Assembly (NCBI RefSeq): GCF_036417845.1
Contig: NC_089994.1
Location: 19,052,001 to 19,116,000, forward strand
Source: Apteryx mantelli
Taxonomy: Eukaryota; Chordata; Aves; Apterygiformes; Apterygidae
Direction of reading: 5' to 3'
DNA length: 64,000 bases
Position numbers and translations under genes: made by a program. Within the stretch, counting starts at the first letter, position 1. Each line of letters starts with the position of its first letter. Under the pieces are notes generated by a model that was not told where the DNA came from, searched no databases, and saw only the letters and a program-made list of their open reading frames with translations. Shown here piece after piece: positions 16,321 to 28,600 of the stretch.

Positions 16321-17648
16321 CCCCCTGTGCTACCGCCTTTATTTATATATATTTATATTTATAACAATACTTTAATCACGTGCCATAAACAAAAGAGCCA
16401 AGCACGAACCAGGTGGCCTCATATATTAATTCTTAAATAGATTCTGTAAATTACAAGTGAAGGAACAGCGGGGGGGGGGGCTCAGATTGTCACTTGTACA
16501 ACAAATGCTCTACGAGGTTATTACACCTATTTCTGAGTTGCAAATTAGAACAGCATTACAAGACACTTAAATACAGCCTTAAAAAGTTCTCAAGTAATTG
16601 AATATAAAATCTCTTTCCAATGCACTTTGAAGTTTCAGTCAGAATATCCATTTCCACAGATTCTTTTACCACGGAGCATTCAGAAAAGGTAGACAACCGA
16701 TACTTGAAGTGTAAAATGTTTGGCCTTTGCAAATAAATGCAAATACATTCCTTGTATAGCAGTCATTTTGGCAATATTATTAGCAAGCAATATGCTTGGA
16801 TAACAGATTTCCACTTTTGCAGTTGCAAACTCCTCTTTGTTGGACAACAGAAGGCCATTTGCAGCACTCTGAAAGACAAGAAACACAGTCTTAGGGATAA
16901 GATACAGACAGATTTAACACAGCAAATAAATGACTAATGAATTTAAACCAGCAGCTACATAAAAAAAACTGTTAGATAGATATTCAAGTCCCAGCTCCAG
17001 GATAATGGGCATACATCATCCATCCTTATTCAATGCTTCTGCTTCTTTAGCACAAGATACTGCTTTTAAATAGAAAGTAATTTTTAAAGGTTCATTTTTC
17101 AAAAGAAAATTTTCATTTATGGTTTGGCATAGATGCTACCTGAAGAGAGAGACAGAAAAACATCCAAGATATTAACAGTTGTTTCTGGAGAAGAAATCAA
17201 GGGTTGCGGTTTTGTTTTTCCAAACAAACTGACAGCATATGCGACTGCTTTATCTTTTCTTCTGCGAGGCCAGTGCACATCCTAGCAGGCTACTGGGGGA
17301 GCTGCTCAGCACAGCTACACATTTCCACACTTCATTTCAATGTTCCCAGCAGGGATATTCAGTAATAACTCTCCCAAATGGCTGATTTCGATTTTGCTGG
17401 AGCAAGCCTATTTTCAGAGCTCAGAAAAACATTTTCTCACAAATCATCTCATGGAGTTAGCAGTAATGTTCTGAAAGCCTAAAGCAACTGTGAAGGATCA
17501 TTCACACAAAGAGCATGCCTGGAGCAGCCCAAATAATCAACAGGCACAAGAAATTATACAAGCAAAACACTAACTCCGGAGCAATGCAGGTAGATTTGCA
17601 TGAGTCTCAAATTAAAGTACAAGGACTTACCTGGAAATCATTAATTTA
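16320..17648 (-). other. TPST2: TPST2 3'UTR with a 3'UTR intron
   Basis: After the stop at 17649-17651 the exon continues 18 bp to 17631 and ends in a strong donor (CCAG followed by GTAAGTCC). The next acceptor is next to 16868 (TTTCAG). The junction is under 50 nt from the stop, so it should not trigger nonsense-mediated decay. The intron (about 16,871-17,630) holds nothing recognisable. Confidence 0.6.
16338..16343 (-). terminator. TPST2: TPST2 polyadenylation signal
   Basis: AATAAA on the minus strand in an AT-rich tail (TTTATTTATATATATTTATA on plus). It ends a 3'UTR exon that probably spans about 16,320-16,868, whose acceptor (TTGTCTTTCAG) lies just beyond 16868. The TPST2 transcript therefore stops roughly 650 bp upstream of the TFIP11 start codon. 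Confidence 0.65.
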
Positions 17649-20600
17649 TTAGTGAGAAGATGATGTATTCTGAGTCACCTAGAATAACCAAGAAGGTAGA
17701 AGTATCAGTTTTCCATCACCACCTGCAACTCTGAACATCCCCAGTGTTCCGAGAAGCAAGAAAGGGAAACGTTCAGGACAGAGAAAATCGTGGCAACTAC
17801 AGAGAATCAGCAGGCACGAGGCTTTGCCAAGAGCCTGCAATCCCTTCCTGACCTCTCATTTCCCCAGCGTATCTGCAGCCTGAACCATACACACTTGCTT
17901 CACCAGCAGCCCTGTTTTCTCATCTCAGTTTTTGGCTATGCATCTTTCCACATGACACTTGGGCAATGGCGATCAATCATGCTGCTTTCTTTAGGAGTCC
18001 ACACGCTGAACAGGTAAAACCCAGGACTTTTGACTGAAACAGCGTACACTCAACACCACTCTACTGCCTCTCCTATTCATGCAGGCAGCACTTCCTGGAG
18101 AACTGAGAAACCTTTTATTCTTTTGGGCGTTACGCGCAACGACTGTTGGATTGCTCTGCATTATAAAAGATGGTTATCAATCGTTTTCAAACACGGCACT
18201 ATAAGGACAGAGTCATATACTTTCGACACTTGAAAACGGTCACACAAGTACAAGAACCAGAAGAAATATTTGTAATTTCTAAATTAGATAAGCCATGCCT
18301 TCCCTAAACATGACAAGGCCCAGGACAATGAAAGCCTTAAGAGTCAAGGGACAGACAACAAGGGGGGAAGCGTTTTAAAGTAACAGAAGAAAGTGCACGA
18401 GTCCGATGAGTGAACACAGAGCTCCACAACAAGAAACCATAAGCAAGAGCAGGCCAGGAGAGGCGATGGAGATGGACAAGCAGGGTCTGAGGAGCACAGA
18501 ACACCATTAGGATTTTGTAGGACAAGGCATGATATCAAAAATAAAAATGTGGAGGAAGGGAGTGGTGCCTAGCATGAAGGAAGGGAACACAGGATGGGCT
18601 GATGAAGACAGGAGCGTGCCCTGCAGCTGGGCTGCCCAGCCTGCATCTGCCCATGAGAGTGAGCAAGGGACCAAGCACCCACGAGTAACCAGCAGGGCAA
18701 AGCCCTGAGAAGGGCCATCAGACTCTTACCTGAAGATGACCTTTCAAATTGGCTGGCGTTTTATAATCCCCCTTCAAAACCTATGGAAAAGGCAAAATGA
18801 GAGTGACCCCTTCTTGAACAGTGGCAGTACGAATATCAGTAAGTCCACCTCATTAACTGCATGGATTGTCCCAGTGTATCTGAACCAACGGAGATCTCCT
18901 GATGGACATTTGTTCTACATCATGCTGATGTTGGGGAAACAGCTGGAGGTTTCCTCCTTAGTGACTTCTTAAGCAAAGACAGGGAATGGCATCCTGCTGG
19001 TGCAGGGTCCTGACAAAAGCAGGTTCTCTGGATCCATCCTTAACCTGGAAGGGGGCCTTTAGCATCATGCCAGTTCTCCAAATTTGTGCCAAGAAGTACT
19101 GGAAGGCGGACAGCAGAGACTGCATGAGTCTCTTAACCCTGCTGGGGGAAGATGTTCATCCAAATCATCTGTGTCCTTAAAGAGCTCTCAGCAAGCACAC
19201 AGCTGCAAGGAGGAACTGTCAGAGACCAGAGTATTCAGAGCGCAAACCAGCCCAGGGAAAGCTCTTCTGAGCTTCCTGTTCAGTGCTGTTACTTTCCTGT
19301 CGGCCTATGGATCTGCTTATAGCACAACAGGGACCAGTCCAGCCCGCAGGCGTTCCTCCACGCCCAACGTGACAGAGGACATCTGGTCCAAGAGCACTGT
19401 CACTGGGTGTGCGTGCAAGGCTGGGGAGGCTGCCGAGTCCTGCCACAGTCTGGGGAGGAGCTGGGCTGCTTCAGAGTGTGAGAAAAAATTCCCTCTGTCT
19501 AGTAACTGCTGTCTGTGGCAGAAACATGTGTCAATATTCTGAAAAAAATCCTTTTGGTCTTTGCCCAAATGCATGACAAGCCTCCACTCACTCGCATTCC
19601 TCCTGGGACCGCGGGGAGCGGCTGGTGAGCTGCACATGGACACAGCACAACCTAATCCCTTCTCCGGGGGCCAGACTGGAGTTTCTAGAGCCAACAGCTT
19701 TGCATCTAGATAACACAGCACAACTCCCATGCCCGGTACTCAGAACTGGGCCGGATCGGGGAGGGACAGGCCAGTATCTGCCACAACAGAAGAAACGAAC
19801 ACAACCACAAAACCATAGGGAACATCCTCAGTCTGAGCCACGCTAGGCTCAAGCTACTGCATTTATCTCCGTTTTAAAGTAACCTCAGTGTAACTGCATG
19901 TCTATCATTCATAGCCACCCCAAAGAAAGGGAGCTTTTGTTTCTCCAGCGCTCTCTTTTTGATTCAGTTCAGCAACCTCTCCTACTGCAGAGGGCTCTGT
20001 GGGCACAGGGGGATCTCTGTTCCAGCATCAACCCACCCTTCCCGTAACCGCCTGGCCGCGCTCCAGGCGGGCAGCAGTGACACTCACTCTGTGCGTGTTG
20101 TTGACAACTAAAGGGTCCGGGTTGCCGTAGTTGGGCGGATTGGCGTACGGGTCGTAGCCGAGCCTGGCAAGCATCGGCGCTATGTGGGCCATGTCCTGCA
20201 GCACATCCCCTGGGATGTGTCCGATCCATTTAGATAATGCCTCCATGTTCACAGGTTTGATAACCTGGTCTGTTGATCTTTCTATCCTGGGAAAAATAAA
20301 ATAAAAAGGAAAGCAAGACACTAAAGTTGCTGTCAGTTGGATTTCACGTGTATATTAGGCTCAGACAGAAAAATCTTCAGCTAGGTTAACTACCCTCTGA
20401 ACGCCCAAGATGCACACGCAGCTCAAGCGTTGTCGAGTCCACGCCGGGATCAAAGGCTCCCAAGGCGGCGGCTGGAGGCAGAGCCATCGCCGAGCCCCGC
20501 AGTGCCGCTCTCGGGGCGGCTCCCATCAGGACGGCAGCAGCTCCCTGCCCTCCAGCCCCTGCTCCGACAGCCCCTCTCCAGCTGGTGCCTTCAGTCTGCA

Positions 20601-22567
20601 AGAGCCAGACCCCAAGAGCATCGCGGGTTCACGCAAGCCACTTGCCTCGCGACCAGGTTTGGGCACTAGGACCAACAACGGCAGCTCTGAACACGCCGGT
20701 ACGGGAGGTGCTGGCCCGGGGGGGGCCGTTGCACGGTGCAGGCTCTCCCTTCCCACCCCACGCGCGGGGCGACGCTCACCCCGGGCTAAGCTGCATCTGC
20801 TGAGCCAGAGGAAACCACACCGACGAGGCATACGCCACCCCCGCGTTAGGAGGGATAAATACACAGAGACTGCAGGTCGCGGGCTGAGAGTTACCCAACT
20901 ACTGAATCATAAAGCGTATGCAATTCCACAGAGCCTGTTCAGGACGAGCGTTTTAGTGCTGAGGAAAGCAGAGCCGAGGAGCACGCCCCTCGGCGGCCTC
21001 GCCGAAAAAACAGCGCGAGCACGCCCACCGCTCTGCATGCATCGAGCTAACACGGGGCAAGAGGAATTCAGGCAAAGACCACTTGGGTGGTTCCCATATA
21101 GGGCTGATTAATTTTTGCTAAATTAGACTTAAGCTTCCACCTAGAAAAATAATACAGCAATAAACAACCAGAAGAAGCTGGGTGAAGCCAGCACCTCTTG
21201 GAACACAAGAGGAGACAGAGAAAGCTGGGGAGCAGCGGGGTGTGTCTTCAGGGGAGGAGGTATTTCTTTTATACTGCAGTACCGGCAAGACGTGGCAAGA
21301 ATTAGTGCAAGCTACCAAAAGCAATTTGTTAACAACAAAACTGTAATCCCGGCCTGAGCAGATATTTGAGGACGGGTGGAGAAAAGAGCCATTAAAAAGC
21401 TCAAGTTTCTGAGCAAGCAGTTCTTTTCAAATCAGACACCAAAATCATTCATCTGCTGTTGACAGTGTGGAAACAAAACACTATCACCTGCTTTTACAGT
21501 CCTTGCCTAACAAGCTGTTCTACTGGGTACAACATATTGCGAATATTCAAGCTGTGTTTTGCTTAGAAACACAAAGCCTACTGAGCAAAATGGGATGTGC
21601 TACCACTTCCGCCCCTGAAAACTATGCATAAACATGAGCAACAAATCCTTGCCCCCCCAGTTTTGGCCTTGACCTGCTTTGTGTAACGAAAATACTCTTT
21701 GAAAAGCAGAGGCAGTAGCTGAGACACTCACTTGGAAAGAGACACTCCACCGGGCTTCCCTATCAGTTCCTCATGGTGCAGCACCGCGTCGCTCCAGGAG
21801 ATATCTAGGAACTTCATGATGGCGTGCATGGACTGCTCGGGGTGCAGGACTAACTGCTCGTAGTAGACTGGCAGGCACCGGGCTCGCCCGATCTCCAAGC
21901 ACTGGGAATACATCACCTCGATTGCTTTGTTCCACTTGGTAAGGCAGTCTCGGTAGCTGTTCAGGTCAAAGCCTGCGATCGTCACCTTCCTTGTGATCAT
22001 TGAGTGGACAGACGCCCGGCCGTCTCGAACCATGAGGAGGAATTTGGAATTGGGGAACAGTCTGGACAGGTAGACAGAGGACTTCAAAGTGAAAGGGTCC
22101 TTGTTACACAAATACCGGGCTGGCTCGCCGTGCTTGGCGATGACTTCCAGTATAAAGGCCTGCATAGCAGCGTCCAAGACTTGGTCCGTCACTCCTGCCT
22201 CGTCCAGGCGCATCTTCTCCCGCCCCGACTTGGACCAGGCCTGGCGCATGGCCAGCACGCGGGGAATGATGCGGGTCTCCTCCCCGCAGCGGACCTCAGG
22301 GTGGGCATCGAGCATGGCTCTCATCAGCGTCGTGCCGCTCCGCGGGACCCCGCCAACAAATATCAGAGGCATCTCCTTGCTGTAACGGTACTCGACATGG
22401 TTGGAGTCCACCATGACCAGCTCCTCGTTCTCGGGTCTCATCAGCCTGTGCCGCCTCTCGCTCAGCACCTGCTGGCACTCCAGGACCTGCTGGCCGAGGT
22501 GCAGCGTGACCATCAGGGCGACCACCGAGCCGACCGCCAGCAGCACTCGCCTCATGGTGATCCGCAT
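17649..22567 (-). CDS. TPST2: TPST2, protein-tyrosine sulfotransferase 2
   Basis: TPST2 is a trans-Golgi type II membrane enzyme that transfers sulfate from PAPS to tyrosines of secreted and membrane proteins. Coding exons are 22567-21732, 20286-20088, 18780-18730 and 17678-17649, in phase, for 371 residues (human 377). Residues 7-24 form the membrane anchor after a short basic tail (MRITMRR). The 5'-phosphosulfate-binding loop GGVPRSGTT is at 72-80; Arg76 and Glu97 (in CGEETR) correspond to human Arg78 and the catalytic Glu99. [25 protein letters not shown] and YGNPDP are conserved. The last exon encodes only VTQNTSSSH before TAA, replacing the human VNQNSTSSHLGSS tail. The ATG at 22567 matches the human start; no in-frame ATG precedes it in that exon, whose acceptor puts the first base at 22647. 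The transcript starts far upstream, probably near 33.2 kb. Confidence 0.96.
17679..21731 (-). other. TPST2 introns between coding exons
   Basis: The introns at 17,679-18,729, 18,781-20,087 and 20,287-21,731 show no second gene, recognised transposon or RNA gene. The stretch 20,400-21,000 is CpG-rich and open in several frames, but has no recognisable protein. Confidence 0.5.
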
Positions 22568-22647
22568 CCTGTTCTCCACATAGGCTGGAGACCGACGCGT
22601 GACCACGCTTCAGCTTTCAGCTAGCGAGCGTTCAATCCTACGCGCAC

Positions 22648-25600
22648 CTGCAGGAGAAGCACAGCACGTTCAGAGGAGCAGGAACGGCAACCCAGCCACC
22701 CCCCGCGGCCCTCGGAAGGCTCAGGCATCCAGCCTGGCTCCCCGTGCTCCTTCTGGGATGCTGACACCATCCCAGGCTTTCATCACCTCTTTTACTTATC
22801 AGCAATTTACAGGCTTGGTGCCTTCTACCCACAAAGTAATTAAAGTCTGTCTCAGCACACCCAAAGAGATTATTTCTTGATTGTTTGGTTTCCAGAATCA
22901 CAGGTTTACAGCTTGAACAAAACTCCACAAAAGTTTAGGAGAGGAGGGGACAAGCTTATCCAGTCAATCCATTTCCCTAATGCATAGCCTAATTTTGCCC
23001 TCATCCAGTTACTCCTTTGGATCAAGCATGTATTAGCTTAGGAGAACAACTTTACTCCAGCTTTACTTCCACCAAAACGGTAACAAATATTTCAAGAGTT
23101 TGTTCTGTCCCAGATGAACCCCAGACCCTCCTCACAGCCTTCCTCTGCTCCAGCACAGAGGTGCCCTGCACTCAGCACACCGCCCTGCTCGGCTTCAGCA
23201 GCCACCTGCTTCCTTTCTACTTTTGCTTTAGTTTTACATATGCTGTCGGGGGGGGGGGGGGGGCTGGCTGAAATGAAAGAAAAAGAAAAGCATTTCATGC
23301 AAATTTCAGAGGTCCAATTAGAATGAACCAACCCGTTTGAGAAATTAAACCAATTTGAAGGGTAAAGTGTAAGTAATAGCAACAAACGCAGCCGATGTTA
23401 AGTACTCTTCTCCCAGAGACTGACCTTACATAAAACTCCCTGGAGACTTCATCTGGCATTAAGATGGGTTTTCTGCTCCTTGGCGGGATATTCCAGCAGG
23501 GAGTCTGCTGTTCGCACAGGTCTCCTGCTCCGCCGCTTACCCAGGGCTCCCAGGAAAGCTGGCACAGCTTCCCGCACCCTCCCCCTTTCCCGCTCCAGTT
23601 GCGAGCACAGGTTTTGCAATCCTACCCGTGGGTCACAGAGGGATTTCGAGTGCTTTGTGATTATACGGCTTGGGCAGGAGTTGAATGCGAGTGGAAGGAA
23701 CTGGGTGTCCATGCACTTTATATCACGGACAATCAAAAGAACTGCTCCAGAAAAGCAGTTTCTCCTCAGAACTCTCTTACTGAAAGACCGTATTTAGCAG
23801 TGGCCCATGCAAAAATCCTTTGAAGCTGTTAGCAACCACCACGAAGGGCTCCCGGCGCCAAGCAGCCCTCTGTTTCCCTGCGATACCTGGCAGCGCACAG
23901 GCTGCCCCGGAGCAGGCGCTCGGCGCGCTTGGCTGGCTCCGGGCTCCGCTCCTGCGCCAGCGCCTTTATACCTAGCTCCACCTACCTGCACTGATCAAAC
24001 TGTCAGCTTTTCTCCACGAATTTACCCTCATTTTATATAGTTCTGCTCATACAACCAGGTTACCATGACAGGATGGGTTAGCGCGTGTCTGCCCCACCGT
24101 TGCAACCAGCCAGGTACGTGATTCCCCCTCCCAACAGCAAAGCAACACAAGAGTCAGTAAAATTACTGTCATGGTGGTTTAGCTCCATGGTTAATGTCTT
24201 GGCTAAATGCCTTATCACACTTAAACAGCTTCAAATGCATGCCCGTATACTATATAAAAGTCAAGTGCTAGTAAGTTTGATTAGATCATTAATCACTCGG
24301 AACAAGATACAGTTCTCTGGCATTTATGGAGCGCTAAGTGCAGAGTCAGAGCCATTAAAGCAACAAGTACTCCTCTACTGCACCCCGCGAACTCGATCTC
24401 TTCAGTCATGTACATACGCTTAAATGTTCACCCTAAAAACAACTGCAAAAGCCCACAAGACCTGCTTCAACGCATTGCAGTTGGAGCAGTCAGCGTTTAA
24501 GGCCAGCTGGAACAATTAAGAATACGTAGACCAAGACAGGCTAATTAGGAGGAGAGATCTGTGTTTTAAAGAGGAGGCTGCAAGCGCAGAAGTACTGTCA
24601 CTGCTCTCTGCAAAAATAGCTCGAGCGAGCACTTCCCGCAGAGACTCTGCTCGCTGCCTGCGTGCGGCGGGAGCTCTGCGCGCCAGGCGAAAAGGGAAAC
24701 TGCTCATTTCGGCACGCGAAGCGCAGAGCTGGCTGCGAGCCGGACAGTGCCATCCCTCGGCTCCAGGAACGCTCGGCGGGACGAGGCGCCGTGCGGAGGA
24801 GCCCCCCCAGCTCCCGGCCTGTCTCCCGCAGGGTGCCGGGCACGGCGGCGGCAGCGGCAAGCGCAGGAACCGCCACGGCGCCTGGGGCTGACAGCGCTGC
24901 CTGGGCGGCCGCCGCGAAACGCTTCGAATATAGGGAAGTTCCTCAGCTGGGCTCAGCCTGCCACGGGGCAACAGGAAACAGAGAAACGCAGGTGCCGACG
25001 GCTGCGACTGGGGAGCGCAGCTTCTCCATCGCTGCTGTGATTTGGACTCTCCCGGCTGCTGCAATACACCACTTCCCCCGTCGGCAAAAACACCCGGCTC
25101 CGCTTGCTGCAAGGCAGCACGGGGGACCCGAAAGGCCTGAAACAACTGAATTTCTCCAGTGGGATTACCCCAGTTTTCCCAGGCCAGCTACACAAACGCC
25201 CGTGAGCACGCTCAGTAACACTCTGCTGAGCAACTGTAAGCAATCTCAGCTTATTTTTAGGTGTTTTGTATAATCTCCGCTAAGACTTTTCCAAAATTTA
25301 TGGGGCTTATTAGTCCAAGAGAGAACGGGGACAGGCAATTTCCTCCACAGCAGATATTCTGGTGTAAAATATTATGGCATAATTAGGTAGTTTGACTCGC
25401 TGATCAGAGACGATCTTCTAGTCCTTCAGATGAGCAAATTGACTTCAAGAGTTTTCAACTCCAGTAAGAATCAGGGAGTTCTCGGGGACTTTTCTTACAC
25501 CTCACGCCGTGGACTTAACATCACCGCAGCTAGTGAGAGGCAGTGGAAATCAAGGTACCGAGGACTGACCCAGGGCCGAAGCAGCTCGCGCAGCCTGCAA

Positions 25601-28600
25601 GCCCCGAGCGCGCTGAAGACTGCGGCCGAGACCCAGGGGACACCGCGACGGCGCGTGACCCAGACGGCCGGGACCTGCACCTCGGGCTGCAGACACGGCA
25701 AGGGTCTCAAAGAAAACGGAACCGAGCACGAAGGAAGACGTGAGCTAGCGGGGAGGTGATCAAAAAGCAGCGACAGACAAGGACGCCAAAGGTCCTACGT
25801 GTGGAAAGTCCTCCGTATGCTGCATGCTGATAAGACATCGATATCAGCAAGGCTTAAAGTGTTTCTTGTAAGCTCGTGAAAGCAATAAAATATTAACAAA
25901 GCATCAGTGGAGGTGTGGAGAGACACATGAAATATTCATCAGTCCACTCCCAACATCACCAGTCCTCTCCCGACGTGCTTACCTTTCCCCGGCAAGTTCA
26001 TCCTGCTGCTAGCCAAGCTTCATGCTGAAACACAGGTGGCCGCTAAATACCTAAATGGGGAAGAAAAACCACAATGTTGATCTGCGTGTTTATCGCAGAT
26101 CCCCACAAGCATGGTTACAAGCGACCTTCTCCTTCTCGGCACCTGCCCGCATGCAGCAGCTTCCCCGTCCGCACGTCTCCTTGCCGGAAGATCCCCGAGA
26201 CCCAAAACACGCACGGCCCCGGCACGGCCACCAACAGCCGCTGCCTTCAGCTCACCTCCGAAATTGCGATGCCGTCATCATTAATGTATTAAAACGCAGC
26301 CCAACGAATACGACCTGGGAGGCCACGTGGGGACCCTGCCGCAGCCCTGGGAACGGCTCCACGCGGCCAGAACCGGAGAGCTGGGACAGCGTGGGAAAAT
26401 GTGAGAAGAGGGAGCGGTTTTGAAACACGGTGGTTTTGTTTAGAAAAACCAAGTGTCCCAAAAGGGGAAGCCTCAAAGGGGCGGACACAGCCAGGATGCT
26501 CAAAACCAGGGGCAACGCAGCCCGTTTCCATGACACGCGAGCCGGCAGAGCGACGCAGCCCGTCCCGGAGGGGACGGCAGGCTTCCTCCTCACCCCGAGC
26601 GCTACCGCAAAACGTTGGAATTGGACAAAAGTCAGAACACGATCCCGTTTCCCAAACCTTTAAAGCAGCGAAACCGAAACCCTCAGATCATCCCCGCACG
26701 TGATGCACCCATCACGCCTGCTCGCCCGGGGCCCCGTCCTGCCTCCGGAGGTTATTGCACGCTGATGGCTTTTGCAGCCGCGCAGGAGGTCTCCTCCTCT
26801 CCCGCCCCACCGCCTCCGAACGTCGGCGGCTCCTCCGCCGCGGCGCGCGTTAGGAAGCGGGGGGAAAACTCCCCCCAGCGCCAGCTCCCGCGATGCCAAG
26901 CCCCCGCGCACGCCTCCCGCTGCCCCTCGAAACCTTCCGCCCGACCCCAGCCCGGCCAGCGGCCGCCGAGGGGCTTCGGGTCTGAACGAGGCCGCGGCTC
27001 GCCAGAGCGGGAGCCGCAGCTCCGGATGCACTTCCGCGCTGCCCTGGATTATCGGGCGCTCGCAGCGGCGGTTTAGCAGCCCCCCCGGCGCGGCACGGTG
27101 CAGCGCTCCGGAAGCAGCTCCCGCTCTCGCCCTTGCACACAGCACACGCTTGCAGACTTCCTTCCTGACGCCTCCCGCAGCAGCTCGCGCGGCGACGCTC
27201 CGCAGCGCTCCACGGCCTCTTCCCTGCGCCCGCAGGAGGCGGACGAGCAGCCGCCGCCGCTCGAGCCCAATGCACCCGGCACCCGTGTGGCCGGGAGCGA
27301 GCGGCCCGCGCCCGCGGCTCTGGGGCGGCCGGCTGGGCTGCACGATGCCGTGCACATCCGCCCCGAGCACCGTCACCTTGCATGGCTGCCCATCGCTGTT
27401 CACTACCTGCGCAGCAAAAAAAACAACCAACCTACCCGGCGACGCCTTCTGCTTTGCGGCATCGGCCAGGTCGCCTGGCGTCTCCCACCACCTTTTCCAA
27501 TGGAGCACGGGCCTGCGGCCGCTCCCGCAGCGTGGTGCACCGGGCACCCACCGCCCGCCCACGGGAAACGCACGTTTTGACTGAAGGCAATCCACAGCGC
27601 GGCAGCGTTTCGAGTCTGTTTTTCAGAGCAGGGAAGTGTTATGCACAAACAGCAAAAAGTTTTCAGAAGTTTAGTATGACCAAAAAAAAAAATTATGCAT
27701 TTTCATTAGCTCATCCCCCAAACAGCTGTTAAGCGCGACTTCCCCAAAGGGCCCAGGTGTGGCACTGAAACTTTCAGCTCAAGCCCTTGTGCTTAACGAA
27801 ACCACGAGGAGCTGCAAAGCTGCCTTCGCGCTGGATCAGCAGCAGCTTCTGCGGTCAGCGAGCCACTTCCTAAGGCACCGAACTCGCCCCCTCAGAGATC
27901 AACAAGATCAACAGAAGCCATCAGTTAAGTCACCTGTCGTATGCAACTCCAGAATAACCCAGCTTGCTGCTGTTTCAGCCCGGGCTCGGAGAGGCACCAG
28001 TTCCTTGCTCGCTTTCCGAGCATTGGTTTGTAATGCATGTTGCAAAACACCTGCTGACTGCAAGAAATTTTCCTCTAGCAGGATATAAACGTCCAGATCC
28101 TGCAGAGGCCACAGCACGTGCAAAAAAGGGATCAGAGAGATCCGGCCGGAGAGCCTGGGAGAAGAGCAGGCAGCAGGCAGAGGAGAGGCGAGAGGAGGGC
28201 AGCCGGGCGCCAGGGCGCTTCTCCAGGCCTTGGACCCGATTTCACATCGGCTCAGCTGGAAGTTTAACAACAGGTTTTCGAGGGCTGGTTCCCGACGGCG
28301 GCGGCAGAGCTGGCTGCTCGCTCGCGCGGCCGGCGGTGCTGCTCCGAAGGGAGGTGGTGACAGCAGAGCCCGCTTCCGCGCGTGAAACCAAGCTCCTGCA
28401 GGGCACCTACAGCATTCCAGGGAAAAAAGGGGGGGGGGAGGTTGCTTTCCAGCCATGCGATGGGAACAGCAACATCTACAGCAGAACAGTTTTTGCTTAT
28501 TAGAGCTAAAGATAACTCTGGGTTCACAGCCTGCAGTGTAACTACAGGAATCAGAGCCAATCCCAGCAAAAATACATGGATCCGAGACCAAATCGGTGTT

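Noticed and set aside
16680-16886. Minus-strand 68-codon frame after an acceptor (SAANGLLLSNKEEF...)
   Set aside because: Tested as the TPST2 C-terminus, but the exon at 17678-17649 encodes the true tail; this frame lies in the 3'UTR exon.
22004-22624. Plus-strand 206-codon open frame
   Set aside because: Antisense shadow of the TPST2 coding exon.
26660-27595. Minus-strand 311-codon frame with a protein-like stretch (VNSDGQPCKVTVLGADVHG)
   Set aside because: Lies in a CpG island with open frames on both strands; no family recognised and no supporting splice model.
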